NCBI GenBank assembly: GCA_039654915.1 | Contig: CM077594.1 | Span: 14,383,001 to 14,447,000 of the forward strand | Direction of reading: 5' to 3' | Source of the DNA: Aquilaria yunnanensis | Lineage: Eukaryota > Streptophyta > Magnoliopsida > Malvales > Thymelaeaceae | Length of the DNA stretch: 64,000 nucleotides | Part shown: one piece after another, positions 11,536 to 22,348 of the stretch | Position numbering within the stretch: the stretch's first letter is position 1 | Layout of the letters: the number at the start of each line of letters is the position of its first letter | The notes under the pieces: generated by a model | The model's input: the letters and a program-made list of their open reading frames with translations, nothing else | The model's database searches: none | What the model was told of the DNA's origin: nothing | Translations under genes and position numbers: made by a program

Positions 11536-12110
11536 AAAATCCTTTACCCAATATATCCATGATTTGCATGTTGAGGTTAAATGAAAGATTGTCATGAGTA
11601 GTTTAAACTAGAAACTTGGCACTGATGTGCATCGTAGAGGAAAGGAATTTAATGTTGGTGATTAAGTCATGGTTCGCATAAAACCTGAGTGACTAACAAA
11701 AACTAATTTTAAAAGGTTACATGCTAGAGCAATGGGCCCGTTTTCTATTTTAAAGAAGCTTTAGACCAAATGCATATCTACCTAATTTGCACGTTGAACT
11801 CAATATTAGTCTTTAACGTGGAAGATTTATCACCTTATCAAGGCACCTTTGAGCCTCTTGTTTGTCAAGTGGAATTTCTGCAAGAACATCTATCCCAAAA
11901 ACTCCTCAGTTTCCTAACCCAAAGGATGAGATTGACAACATACTAGATGATGAGCTCTTGAGCTCTACCATTGGTGGTGGTCATCGTTACCTAGTTCAGT
12001 GGAAAGTACATTTACCTTCAAATGCTACTTGGATGCTTAAGAAAGACCTTCGTGAGTTGGACTCGGAGCTCTTAGATTGGTATTTGCAGTCACACTCAAC
12101 AAAGTTAAGT
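11536..12110 (+). pseudogene. decayed Ty3/gypsy integrase C-terminus and chromodomain-like tail
   Basis: Several frames together show a degenerate polyprotein end: a YIHDLH-like segment, HRRGKEFNVGD followed by VMVRIKPE, RAMGPFSILKK, and FNVEDLSPYQGTFEP. It ends with a chromodomain-like stretch including DEIDNILDDE, YLVQWKVHLPS, ATWMLKKDL and ELDSELLDWY. Stops and frameshifts separate the blocks. It differs from the Del/Tekay tail at 1-876, so it is a different gypsy lineage. It abuts the end of the Del/Tekay LTR, which suggests the younger element inserted into this older one. The longest open piece is 11862-12305, whose last third is AT-rich read-through. Confidence 0.75.
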
Positions 12111-12620
12111 TTCTTTCAACCAAAGGAGAATGGTGCAGTGCTTAAAAACTTTAGGCAAACTTATTTTAGGTGCAGAATTAGGGAAAAAAAATTAATTAGG
12201 TTATTTGCCATCTTATTTATTTCCTACGTTTATTTGTTTCCTTTAATATTTTATTTTTTTTCTTTTATTATTATTTCCTTTATGATTTCCCATCCAATAA
12301 ATTAGGGAAACAAGACCTTTGAAGATAGTTTTTTTATGATATTGAATTGAGTGAAATTTTCCCTCCATTTAGTTTTCTTACTCTCCTCACTCATGTTCTC
12401 TCTTTTAGTTTTAGTTCGTATTTGCCCTACATCACTTGCCATGTTTTATGATAGGTCAACTACTAGTCAAGGCCTTTGATCTGAGATTGTTTTTGAGCCA
12501 TCAATCAGCCTTGAATCTAGCAAAGTTTTCAGCCTTTATTTCTTGCAGACCACAGGTCTTGGAAACTTGAGTTTAGGGGGGTCACTTACCAGTTTCACTG
12601 TGAATTTTGAAACCAAAACC
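12111..12620. other. AT-rich tail of the old gypsy remnant, no gene seen
   Basis: The sequence is T-rich (12180-12300) and then low-complexity. A purine run, gtttaggggggt (12570-12582), could be the polypurine tract of the decayed gypsy element, but no LTR pair is visible to prove it. Confidence 0.35.
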
Positions 12621-13133
12621 TGAGATCATGTTTCTTATCTAAAAAGAAACTTGTTCTTGATCATAAATCCTATTATGCAGGTTCAAGTCAACATCTGACC
12701 TTCCAGATTCTTTAGTTTCACTTGAAACCCGCAGCTATAAGCCTCAGTCAAAATTTTCAATTAACTTTATCAGTTCCAACTCTAAAAAGGCTTAGACTAG
12801 TCTCAAATAGTTGGAAGTACTTATATACAAAATTTTATCTTTAATAGTATCCCATAGCTAAAAGTCAAATGATGAGTCAAACCTGCCTAGTTACATCACC
12901 CTACTAAATGATACAAACAGAACTTGTAATCTTAGGATTTAGGTCAAGGAGTTCTAGTTTGAAATAGTCAATGAGTTCTAGTTCAAAATAACTTCGTAAA
13001 CATAGTTGCATGGTTTAGTTATAAGTTTATTAGGTTTAGGATTATTGCAAAGGCTATAAATAGCCTAATGTTTTGTTTATTCAATGAAGTCATTCAAGGG
13101 TTATTTCGAGTTGTTGTTCTTTCATTTACAACA
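12621..13133 (+). repeat. probable 5' LTR of the second copia element
   Basis: The right boundary is set by the tRNA-iMet primer site just downstream. A TATA box, gctataaatagcc, lies at about 13051-13063, where an LTR promoter is expected. The left boundary is a guess because no 3' LTR survives for comparison; the LTR could begin anywhere between about 12440 and 12820. Confidence 0.45.
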
Positions 13134-13136
13134 AAG

Positions 13137-13149
13137 TGGTATTAGAGCC
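13137..13149 (+). promoter_or_regulatory. primer binding site of second copia element
   Basis: The sequence tggtattagagcc matches the plant initiator tRNA-Met primer site with a single T-for-C change. It sits 34 bp before the gag-coding region. Confidence 0.8.
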
Positions 13150-13182
13150 ACCACTAAGCTAAACGAGCGAACAAAGTCTTGA

Positions 13183-16092
13183 GTGATTTCAGAAGAAGAG
13201 ATAGCGAGTGAAGGGAACTTTGTTCAACCAGCTATCCCTCGGTTTGATGGTCATTACGACCATTGGAGTATGCTTATGGAGAATTTTTTGAGGTCAAAGG
13301 AATATTGGCATTCAGTGGAGACTGGTTATGAGGAACCAGCTGAAAGAGTAGTTATGATGGAAGCACAGCAGAAAAAACTCAACGAGTTGAAGCTAAAAAA
13401 CCTTAAAACAAAAAACTAATTGTTTCAGGCAATAGACAAAACAATTTTAAAGACAATATTAAAGAAAGATATGTCAAAAGAAATCTAGGACTCGATGAAA
13501 AAGAAACATGCAGGGAGTGCTAGGGTAAAGAGATCAACTCTTCAAGCGTTGCGTAAAAATTTTGTAACCTTGGAGATGAAACGAGGTGAGTTTGTTACAA
13601 ACTACTTTGCTAGAGTTATGACAGTAGCAAATAAGATGAATATTCATGGTGAGAATATGAAAGACGTGACTGTGGTAGAAAAAATCCTAAGATCACCGAC
13701 TAAGAAATTTAATTATATTGTTTGTTCAATAGAAGAGTCTAAGGATATTGATGAGCTTTCAATCAATGAGCTACAAAGCTCATTAATGGTTCATGAGCAG
13801 AAGCTTCGAAGACAAGGTAATGAAGAACAAGCACTTTAGGTTTCATATGAAGAAATAACCGGTGGAAGAGGCCGGGGAAGAGCCTTATTTAGAGAAAGAG
13901 GAAGAGGAAGAGGACGTCAAATTTTTACTAAGGCCACTATGGAATGCTACAAATGCCATAAACTTGGTCACTTCCAATACCAATGTCTTATTTGGGAAAA
14001 GCAAGCAAATTATGTTAAGATGAATAAGCAAGAAGAGATGTTATTGATGGCTCATATTGAAGATAACAAAGAAAGAACGGAAGAACCATGGTTCTTGGAC
14101 TCTGGTTGTATTAATCACATGAGTGGAGATAAGTTCTTCTTCATAGATTTGAATTAGGAGTTTAAACAGGAAGTGAAGTTGGGAAACAATATGAAGATGA
14201 GTGTTGCTGGGAAAGGAAGTATCAAACTGGAGTTGAATACAGGAGTGTTCTTTGTGCCTTAACTAATGAACAACTTATTAAGTATGGGATAATTGCAAGA
14301 AAGAGGACTATCAATACTCATACAATCTGGAAAGTGCAAGATATATCATCCTCAGAAAGGATTAATTATCGAGACTGAGATGACAGTCAATCGGATTTTG
14401 TTGTGATGGCCAAATCCCAAAAACACCTATCTCAGGAAAGCTGTTTTAATACTTTCCATGATCTTACACATCTGTAGCATTGTAGGCTTAGTCATATCAA
14501 CCATACAGGATTAAAAGCTTTGTAACAAAAGGACATGGTGCATGGCCTGCCTCAACTCTCCACTTCAGAAATCATATGTGCTGATTGTTTGAAATGCAAA
14601 AAACATAGAGAACTAATGCCAAAGAAGAGGAAATGGAGGGCTTCTCAAAGACTAGAACTCATCCGTGTTGATCTATGTGGACCAATATCTCCAGTATTTA
14701 ACAGTCAGAAAAGGTGTGCTATGTTCCATTGATGATTATAGTATAAAAGCATGGACTTACTTCTTAATTGATAAGTCAGAAGCTCTCTCCTTCTTCAAGA
14801 TCTTCAAGACTCATGTAGAGAAAGAAATTGGCCTTGTTATAAAATGTTTACGAACAGATCTTGGAGGAGAATTCACCTCTGGAGAGTTTGATGACTATTG
14901 CAAAAAGAATGGCATAAGAAGACAATTAACAACTGCATATACTCCCCGGAAAAAAAGAGTAGTAGAAAGAAAAAAATTGAACCATGATGAACATAGTGAG
15001 AAGTATGTTATTTGAGAAAGGAGTACCTAAGAGTTTCTGGCCTAAAGCTGTTAATTGGTCTATATATGTATTAAATCGATGCCCTACTACAGCATTGAAA
15101 GATTCAACACCAGAAGAAGTTTGGAATGGCATAAAACCCTCAGCAGGACACTTCAGAATCTTTGGTTGCATTTGTAATGTGCATGTTCTTGATGCTAGAA
15201 GAACTAAACTTGAAGACAAAACCATTAGTTGTGTTCTTGGAGTAAGGGAAGAATCAAAGGGATATAGGTTATATGATCCCATAATCAAGAAGATAATCAT
15301 AAGCCGAGATGTTTTTGAAGAAAACAAGAAGTGGGACTGGCACAAAAGTTCTAAGCAACAGATAGTGGAAGACTTGGATTGGGGAGAAAACGAAGAGCTA
15401 AAAAATAACAATAATGAATTAAAGGGAGATGAAGCTGATGAAGGCCCTCAAAAGGGTAATGAACCTGCACCTAGTCCAGGAAGTTCTGAACCTTCAACAC
15501 CATCAAGCTTAAGTTCAGAAGAAGTAAGACAAAAAAGACCACCCATTTGGATGCAAGACTACATAAATGGTGATGATCTATCTGAAGGAGATATGAATAT
15601 GAACTTTGCTTTGTTCACAAGTTTAGACCCTATACTTTTGAAGAAGCTATTAAAAGTGCTCATTGGAAGGAAGCAATGGACTTAGAAATAAAGTCCACAG
15701 AGAAGAACGGAACCTAGTTTCTTACTAACCTACCAAAAGGGCAAAAAGAATTGGAGTCAAGTGGGTCTTTAAAACAAAATTGAATGAATAGGGAGAAATA
15801 GAGAAATACAAAGCTCGTTTAGTTTCAAAAGGCTATACTCTAGAACATGGCATTGATTACTTAGAAGTTTTTGCTCTAGTGGCTCGCATGGACACAATTA
15901 GATTGATCCTTGCTTTTGCAGCACAGAAGAATTGGAATGTATATCAACTTGATGTAAATTCAACATTTTTGCATGAAAAACTGGCAGGGGATGTATTTGT
16001 TGAACAGCCTAAAGGTTATGAAAACAAGCAGGAGCCTCACAAGGTTTATAAGCTGGTCAAAGCTCTATACGGTTTAGAAGAAGTTCTGCTGC
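13183..16092 (+). pseudogene. second Ty1/copia gag-pol, frameshifted and truncated in reverse transcriptase
   Basis: Coding blocks lie in order on the plus strand but in several frames with many stops. They are: gag (FDGHYDHWSMLMENFLRSKE, about 13183-13840), zinc knuckle CYKCHKLGHFQYQC (13942-13983), protease WFLDSGCINHMSGD (about 14090), pre-integrase CLKCKKH region (about 14595), integrase core with RVDLCGP and CLRTDLGGEF (14660-15010), linker (15011-15685), and the start of reverse transcriptase with [11 protein letters not shown] and [13 protein letters not shown]. Similarity stops at about 16092 inside the reverse transcriptase, shortly after KALYGL. The active-site part of reverse transcriptase, RNase H and the 3' LTR are missing. 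This is an old, dead copy. Confidence 0.9.
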
Positions 16093-16560
16093 ACTGTACA
16101 ACAATTTACTAACCTGAACATAATTCAGAGCATGGCGAGAGCAAATATCTTCCAAACATAGCAGTATAGTTTAATCCAACATAATTCCCAAACAATGGTT
16201 CAGAAATTCTAAAGTTAGCTTTGCCTGCTTCAAACCAATAGGGCAACACCAAAATTTCAAAGCCAAATTCAGATTTAGCATCTTGAGCGAATCTATAACT
16301 TGGAGTCATACTTCCTTACAGAAATTCAGCTCATAACTCTTCCTCAACCTTGAAGTCAAACTTGGGGTCAAACCCCAAGTGTTTTAGGCAGTGACAGCTC
16401 TGCGCTGATTCGTCCCTCTTGACATCCTTCTTCCATCCTTTGCCTGTGGGCTTCACCACTTTAGATCATCGTCAGTCAAGGAGGCGGCGGAGGAGAAGAG
16501 AACAGATGGGGAGCGGAGATGAAGCGGCAGAGGAGAAGAGCTGGCAGCAGTGGCGGTGGG
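16093..16560. other. intergenic stretch, no gene recognised
   Basis: This lies between the truncated copia and the snRNA cluster. It has short ORFs on both strands without recognisable domains. The stretch 16470-16560 is GC-richer (ggaggcggcggaggagaag and similar). Confidence 0.4.
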
Positions 16561-16561
16561 C

Positions 16562-16725
16562 GTAGGGTTGAACTGACCCAACCTGACCCTAACCCAATAT
16601 TTTTGGATTCAGTTCATGTTGGATACCTCTTTTGGTTCGGGTTCGGGTTAGGCTTTTTATGGGCTAAAAAAAATCAGGTTTGGGCCCAAACCTAACCCGA
16701 AACCCGGAACTTATAGCCCTTGAAA
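16562..16725. repeat. hAT-like transposon terminus or short MITE
   Basis: The ends read tagggttgaactgaccc and, inverted, aagggctataagttccggg. Between them lie subterminal gggttcgggtt repeats and their inverse cctaacccgaaaccc. This composition is common in termini of plant hAT elements. No 8-bp target duplication is evident, so limits and class are tentative. The aaccctaaccc-like part is too short and irregular to be telomeric. Confidence 0.4.
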
Positions 16726-17000
16726 CATTAATAACGCTTTGCCCTCTTGCAAGACTCTAGAATTTCTTTCTGAATGTCGGAGAACAAATGGGAATTGTCA
16801 CTTGCAGTTCAATTAGCTCCCCTTTTCAACTCAACTAAACTAATGCAATGCAAGGTGTGTTTTAGTCTAGCCTTTACTTTGAAATGGACCATCGCCAAGT
16901 AAACTGGGTACAACATTCGAAGCAGAACTACTAGTAGCAGCACACTTGAGAGCTCTAGGAGCCGTGACTTGCAGCAATCTCTTGAAAACTGAGAATTGTA

Positions 17001-17152
17001 GGGCTTTACCCCGCGAGGAGCCCTTCCAGAAATTCTCAAAGGCCAAGGTCAGGCCTTGGCCAATGAGGGGGTTTGGAAATAGTTTTCAACCAGCAATAGA
17101 CGCGCCTCGGTTAGAACCTCACTAGCTGCGTCATTGCCCCAAGCGCAAAGAC
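17001..17152 (-). ncRNA. U4 spliceosomal snRNA
   Basis: The minus strand from 17152 reads GTCTTTGCGCTTGGGGCAAT and goes on with GACGCAGCTAGTGAGGTTCT and AACCGAGGCGCGTCTATTGC. These match the plant U4 5' stem-loop and the regions that pair with U6. GGTTGAAAACTATTTCC follows (central domain), then a hairpin around GGCCAAGGCC, an Sm-like site AATTTCTGG, and a 3' hairpin bounded by GGGCT and AGCCC. The length, about 152 nt, fits plant U4. U4 pairs with U6 in the U4/U6.U5 tri-snRNP. The first base is G where A is usual, and the Sm site has C in the U tract. Function is therefore likely but not certain; the promoter is well formed. Confidence 0.9.
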
Positions 17153-17178
17153 AGGTTTACGTTGCACCGTAAAATCCA

Positions 17179-17229
17179 CTTTATAGCAGGTTAGGAAGCT
17201 GCATCGGATTTACCTGACCCGTGTGGGAC
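17179..17229 (-). promoter_or_regulatory. Pol II snRNA promoter of U4 (USE plus TATA)
   Basis: TATAAAG (17179-17185) lies 27-33 bp upstream of the U4 start. A USE-like element, GTCCCACACG (17220-17229), compares with the consensus RTCCCACATCG. The 34-bp gap between them is the spacing of plant Pol II snRNA genes; Pol III snRNA genes use about 24 bp. Confidence 0.8.
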
Positions 17230-17346
17230 ATAAACCTTTATATCCTTCGTGTACTAGTTGAGTTTCCTGCATTACCTCGGCATATTTAGGTCGCTATCAA
17301 TTGGGTTGTTTACATTTACCCGACCCATGTGTACTGATCGAATCGT

Positions 17347-17363
17347 TTCTACTACCATTGGTG
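17347..17363 (-). terminator. 3' processing box of U2 copy 1
   Basis: The minus strand reads CA, eight bases, then AGTAGAA. This matches the plant snRNA 3'-end element CA(N)3-10AGTNNAA just downstream of the RNA. Confidence 0.75.
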
Positions 17364-17553
17364 GGGTGCGCCAGGCCCCTGCTTCAGTGCAACGCAAGGT
17401 CGACGCTCAAGGATCCCAGTAGCAAGCTACCACAGACCCTTCCCCTACAAAAATTAATTTAATATCATGTGGACCATTGGCCCACGTATCAGATATTAAA
17501 CTGATAAGAACAGATACTACACTTGATCTTAGCCAAAAGGCCGAGAAAGGTAT
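17364..17553 (-). ncRNA. U2 spliceosomal snRNA, copy 1
   Basis: The minus strand begins ATACCTTTCTCGGCCTTTTG at 17553. It keeps the branch-point recognition sequence in AAGTGTAGTATCTGTT, the stem IIa sequence around TTAATATCTGATACGTGGGC, the Sm site AATTTTTG, and stems III/IV, ending near GGCGCACCCC. The length of about 190 nt fits plant U2 (about 196). A 3' processing box follows: CA, 8 nt, AGTAGAA (17347-17363), matching CA(N)3-10AGTNNAA. U2 pairs with the intron branch site. Nothing in the sequence suggests inactivity; the TATA box is weak (see promoter). Confidence 0.95.
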
Positions 17554-17580
17554 GAAGACTAGGGGCGCAGGTGAGCCTTC

Positions 17581-17632
17581 TCTCATACTTCCTCCCCTTG
17601 TTTGCTTGTGCTCTGAGCATTGCATGTGGGAT
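17581..17632 (-). promoter_or_regulatory. USE and weak TATA of U2 copy 1
   Basis: The USE reads ATCCCACATGC (17622-17632), one to two bases off the consensus. At the expected TATA position 28-37 bp upstream of the start, only AAGTATGAGA is present, a degenerate TATA. The USE-to-TATA spacing fits Pol II. Confidence 0.65.
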
Positions 17633-17734
17633 CTAGAGCAAATTGCACCAGTCGAATTCCAGCCTTCTAGTATTCACCCATTCCCTAATCTGTAGTCTTT
17701 TTGCTCCATCCCCCTCGTTCCCCCTCGACCCAAA

Positions 17735-18720
17735 TAACCAAGTTAACACTCTGCATTACATTGCCTAACAGGAATCAACCCATTTTTTTTCTCGTCAGTT
17801 TTGAAACGTTCACATTACTGCATCTACATCCATATATATTGAACTTCTTGTTCTCTTCTGTTGTTGCATTTTGAGCTCACGTCATATCCTTCTAGTTCCC
17901 CTGTTGCAACTAGACAAGACCGTAGTCTGTTGATACATTTCTCCTTTCCAACCAAACTGAAAGGTCACTTCAGTGGAAATAATCTCTAAGCTCAACAAGC
18001 ATAAATCCTCATATTTGAGTTGGCTCAACATTTGAGCAGTGACAGTAGGCTCTAGACTTTCCTGCAGAATCACACCAGAGTTTAAGCAAGACTTCATAGC
18101 AATTCTGTTGAACCAATTCAACTACAAACTGAGGGAGCCACCTTTATTCATTTATCTACTCAACTAACAGTTGAGTTGCTCCAGCCAGTAACAGCCCTCA
18201 TTCATCCTTAACATTCCTGTAGTTATAAAGCCCTCGTTCAACCTTAAAATATAAATCTTATCCCAAAGTCCCAACCAATTGACGCCATACCACTGGATTT
18301 GTTCAACTTCACCCTTTCAAAACTCAGCAATACCTTCTCATTCTCTAGCTTCTTAATTTGGCTCTGTCTCTTGTGCAGGTTGAAGAGTTCTACTGCCTTA
18401 GTATAAAAAGCATTTCACTCTTCTAAACATCTCATTGTGTCCCCATGATATCTAAACTGCACAACAAAAGCTCAAACACAGGCCTCTTTGATTGATGACA
18501 ACAAAAATGAGCAAAAATAAATTTTCAAGCCAAAGTGTCGCATATCCTAATGATTCAACCTACAAACTATAATCCCTATGTGAAGCATTCCAAAAGAATT
18601 TTTTTAGGTTTTTCACGTAATTCGTTAAATAAGTCTTTAAAAAATAGTATGCCATACCAATAAAAAACCTAAACAGCTTTGCAATGGTGCCAGACAATCG
18701 TGTTACATAGCAAAACATAC
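17735..18720. other. segment unique to snRNA block A
   Basis: The sequence on either side of this stretch aligns with the flanks of U2 copies 2 and 3 (for example ctccatccccctc before it and gtggatgatctttag after it). Those copies have the flanks joined directly, so this is either an insertion in block A or a deletion in the ancestor of the others. A piece at 17880-17975 resembles 20000-20095 (shared words such as gatacattt and caaccaaa). No gene is recognised. Confidence 0.5.
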
Positions 18721-19340
18721 CCAAGTGGATGATCTTTAGAGAAAATGGCAGTTTAGACCCGAGGCAGAGCCCGGTCCACTTGCGCCTCCCCTTTTAACAA
18801 ACACCTCATCCTAAATTTTGAGTGTCATAAATTACCAGTCAAAGTAGAACAGTGACCAGAAATTACTCCACTACTACTACCACTGGACGTTATCTAATAA
18901 ATCAAATGAAACAAGGCAACGCCAACTTGACATTAGACATTGTGCACATTCGCCATGACTCGTCTTGTTCTTGATTCACCAACAAATACAACAGAAATAT
19001 TACTTTCCTGTAAAAGTTTCGCTCCCAACAGAAATTTGATATAAGTTCCTAACGTCAAACCAAAACCCCAAGCAAATCACCCAAAATTTCAAGCCATCCA
19101 TACTGAACATGAAGAAACTAGCCTTTGGTTACGCAAACTTGATCAAATTGTGCCAAGAAGAAGTAGGATAATTGCCCGATTTAGTTATAGTTGTTTGATC
19201 TAGCGAAAGATTAGTAAAATGCAGCACATCCTAGTCTGACAGTTCCATACTAAAGATTTAGCATGCAAGCCACAACCCCAGTATATCAGCTAACTCTTGC
19301 ATATCCAACGACATATAAAATCAAATCTAAACAGAAACTG
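18721..19340. repeat. 3' part of snRNA block A, homologous to 47440-49080 and 50105-50570
   Basis: Shared landmarks include tggatgatctttag, attactccactacta, acaacagaa and gcaaacttgat, and, for the second block, tatatcagctaactcttgcatatccaac. Relative to this copy, the blocks at 47-51 kb hold about 1 kb of extra sequence (about 47915-48975 and 50570-51600). Confidence 0.7.
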
Positions 19341-19511
19341 CTGCCCTACAACCAGAATTCCACAATGGCAGTCCAGCGAACAGAAACTTTAGGAGAAATA
19401 TACAATGTATGAAAAATTGCTGCGTACAGCATAGGCCCCATACCTGCACTCAAGCTTCAGTTTTCTCGTTAAATACGGAAAGGGGCCGACCGCCCTTCAT
19501 CCACCAAACAC

Positions 19512-19526
19512 TTCAACTCGGAGTTG
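19512..19526 (-). terminator. 3' processing box of U1 copy 1
   Basis: CA, six bases, AGTTGAA on the minus strand matches the plant snRNA 3'-end consensus. Confidence 0.75.
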
Positions 19527-19687
19527 GCAGGGGCCGCGCGGACGCAGGCCCCCTCTACCACAAATTATGACGTTGGCTCTTCCTCTTGGGAAGACCATAG
19601 GATAGCACCCCTCCAAAGTGCAATGGAGGTCACTACCCTAGGCCATGAGCCTTTATGATCGCCCATTGACCCCGTCCAGGTAAGTAT
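19527..19687 (-). ncRNA. U1 spliceosomal snRNA, copy 1
   Basis: The minus strand starts ATACTTACCTGGACGGGGTC at 19687; ACTTACCT is the 5' splice-site pairing sequence. Stem-loop I has GATCATAAAGGC, the U1-70K binding loop type. Later stems follow, then the plant U1 Sm site in CATAATTTGTGG and the terminal stem-loop with GGGGGCCTGC and GCGGCCCCTGCC. The length is about 161 nt. A 3' box lies just after it: CA, 6 nt, AGTTGAA (19512-19526). This copy has the best promoter in the window and should be functional. Confidence 0.96.
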
Positions 19688-19711
19688 GTTGGAAGGTGCA
19701 ATTGTCTTCCC

Positions 19712-19761
19712 CTTTATAGCATCTGCTCTTTTATCCGCCCAGTTTCAAGCCAATGTGGGAC
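19712..19761 (-). promoter_or_regulatory. Pol II snRNA promoter of U1 copy 1
   Basis: TATAAAG lies at 19712-19718, 25-31 bp upstream of the start. The USE GTCCCACATTG lies at 19751-19761, one base off the consensus. The 32-bp gap between them is the Pol II arrangement. Confidence 0.85.
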
Positions 19762-19764
19762 GAA

Positions 19765-22340
19765 TTCAACTTCTGCACGCTCTGGCGGCTGAACTCCACT
19801 TGTAATGGTTTTTCTTCCAGATTTCCACACTTGTAACCCAATTGATCTCCAATGAAAGGGCCAAACAAATTGAATCTGATCGTTAATTATATTAGTCAAT
19901 AAATCAAACCCATTTTTTTTTGTTTTTACAATGGACTCTACAACCATCACTTTTCAATCTTTTTTATACGATGACATATTGATGTAGGAGCCCACATCAT
20001 ATTTTTAGTCCCCCTGGCGCGACAGGACAAGATCATAATCTTGTGATACATTTATCCTTTTCAACCAAATTGAAAGCTCTACGTTGCCTTGCCTTGGCCA
20101 GTTATTTCTACCTAACAACCTTCTGTGCAAACCAACATAGTTGCACCACCAAGGATGGCAAGATGCAGCAATGTAACTAGCTGCATTTGGTGATACAGGA
20201 TGATTTCGCTTCCCTCTACCTGAACTTTTCCTAATGAACAAGGCTGTCACAAAAAGGTCAGTGACAACTTTCTGCTCAACTGTCGGTTTCAGTTGCGCCT
20301 TAATTGAACAGGATCAAAAGGTTCCTGTCTCTTACAGACATTATCAAGTAGTGAGCTCATTTCAAGTATCTAAAAACCGAAATCAAGTTTATAATCTGAA
20401 GTTTCATATCTTGTTGGATTCTTTATGACAGCGTATTGTCTTCTAAATGATGCATTTGCTGGAGCAAATTCCTCCTGTACATATGCAGAAACATTTCTGT
20501 ATATTTGTCACTGTGACCCTTTTGTTTTTCCCCTAAGCCTTGTTCCTAGGATACGTTGCATCAAATATTGCCCAGAAACTCATAAATTCACTAAATATTT
20601 ATTGAAACAATTATTTTTATCTGTTAGCTCTCCAACCAGAGGTTTTGAGGTCTTGAAACTTGGATCTAAGGCACTGCTGAATGAGATGAAAAAGAAAACC
20701 ACGTTGCCCCCACCAAAAACATAGTAAGGTAAAACTATTGCCATTTTATGCCAGAAACAAATTAAAAGCTTGGCCTCTCATGTTCTCTCTCTTACAAAAT
20801 GCACTGAAATTGAAGAAGACATGCAAGGGCCTACTTCCAGGTGATATGTACCAGGTAAGTTGTAGAAAAACAAGTCCAATGTCTTTTAATAACTCTCGGT
20901 TATGATATGATGTCAATCAGTTGAGCTTCCGATAAACTTGGGTATTATACCCTACAACAATTAGCAATAATTCATGAAAACTATATATATATGTTGTAGT
21001 TGGAATTTCTAGCTGGCGAGATGGTCCATGATTATTTGGCAGTATGAATACTGAATTGGCGCAAGTGAATTAGATCATGGAAAGTGAAGTGACAAGGTAA
21101 AAGTGGATTCTTTCTCAAGTTAGTGACATGTGAGTGACAATGCTAAAAGTATAACAAAGAAGAAATTGTAGAGTCTCGCGCTTGCCGGCCTTCCAAAATT
21201 TCACTCTCCAAGTTCTTGTTGCTATGTGTAGCAAGTCCTTGTAAGATATCTTGCTCACATTCTGTCCTACATAGCATTTCTGGAAGAGATGGATTTGTAA
21301 TATAGTAACAGACCACCCTTAGTCTTTCTTGTGCAATATACAGAACCTACGGTTGGTATCTGCTTGCCCAAACTGTGGCTACTTGATAAGAAAGTCGGAA
21401 GCAATCCAGGGATAAAGTGCGTATGTGTAGGTTTTACTAAAAAAACTGCATAAGTTTTGGCCTAACCTATGAGGTGATTGTTATTTCTTGCTCTTTCCTC
21501 TTCTGTTTGCATTTATATATATTTGCCACCCCATTTTGGAGGCTCATGTAGTTAGAACAGGTCTCATATGTGCCTTCTTTCGTCATCCCCTCACAAGAAG
21601 ATATATGCTGCTGTATCCTAGTGTTACAGCACGTGAGAATGTGTTGTGCATGTGCAGCCTACAAGACATGTATTGGAGGCCAGTTACCAGATTGCCCCAT
21701 AAACCTTCAGCAGCAGCAGATTACCTGAAAACCGGTCCGGCTATAGATCAATTTATGTGTTGGATTATGGAATCTATGCTGGATAAAACTGGTATTCAGA
21801 TGCCTACATGCCATGAATCTAACATGGCATTCGATACATGCACAGGGAAGTTCTATCTAATTTCCCATTCGGGAGATGTATGCGATTCACCTGCATTACA
21901 TCGTTGGAGGGCGGGCTTCACATTGTTCCTTTCGTGGCTAGCCACCCGCGGAATGGGTTTTGGAGGACCCAAATAAATGGATTTGAAACAGAAAATATAA
22001 GGTTGGCCCCAACCGATTTCTGAAACTTGGTGGATTGTGGACAAGGTACTTGTCTGTTTCTACTTACAACAAGGAGAGGTTTTTTCAAAAAAAAAAAAAA
22101 AAAAAGAGAAACGGTCATAAAGATAGAATTTAGGTGAGTTGATATACGTTTTGGTCGGCCCAGAAAATTTTGTTCTCTAGCGATGTGCTAAGCTTTAACT
22201 CTCTAGGAATTGAGCTTTTGTCTCATGTTGGGACAATAAATTCATGAAAAAGGCAAAATGACAATGGTTCTTTTAGCTTCTACATACATTTATATGGTCA
22301 TAATTTACAGTTCATGGAGTGACAAAATAAATCCCAAGTT
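19765..22340. other. intergenic region between U1 copy 1 and the beta-galactosidase 3' end
   Basis: No gene with recognisable domains is present. Notable pieces are the segment 20000-20095, which resembles 17880-17975, and a poly(A) run at 22087-22105. The longest ORF (21488-21976, plus) has no known motif and lies across low-complexity sequence; I treat it as chance. The beta-galactosidase 3' UTR occupies an undetermined part of the right end. Confidence 0.5.
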
Positions 22341-22348
22341 GTTTTATT

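Noticed and set aside
16580..16600. telomere-like ccctaaccc words
   Set aside because: Only isolated, irregular words inside a hAT-like terminal repeat, not a TTTAGGG array.
20000..20095. cccacatcatattt word suggesting another snRNA promoter
   Set aside because: No known snRNA sequence follows and the TATA spacing does not fit.
21488..21976. 162-codon ORF on the plus strand
   Set aside because: No motif recognised, no splice context, and the reading frame crosses sequence with no coding bias; treated as chance.
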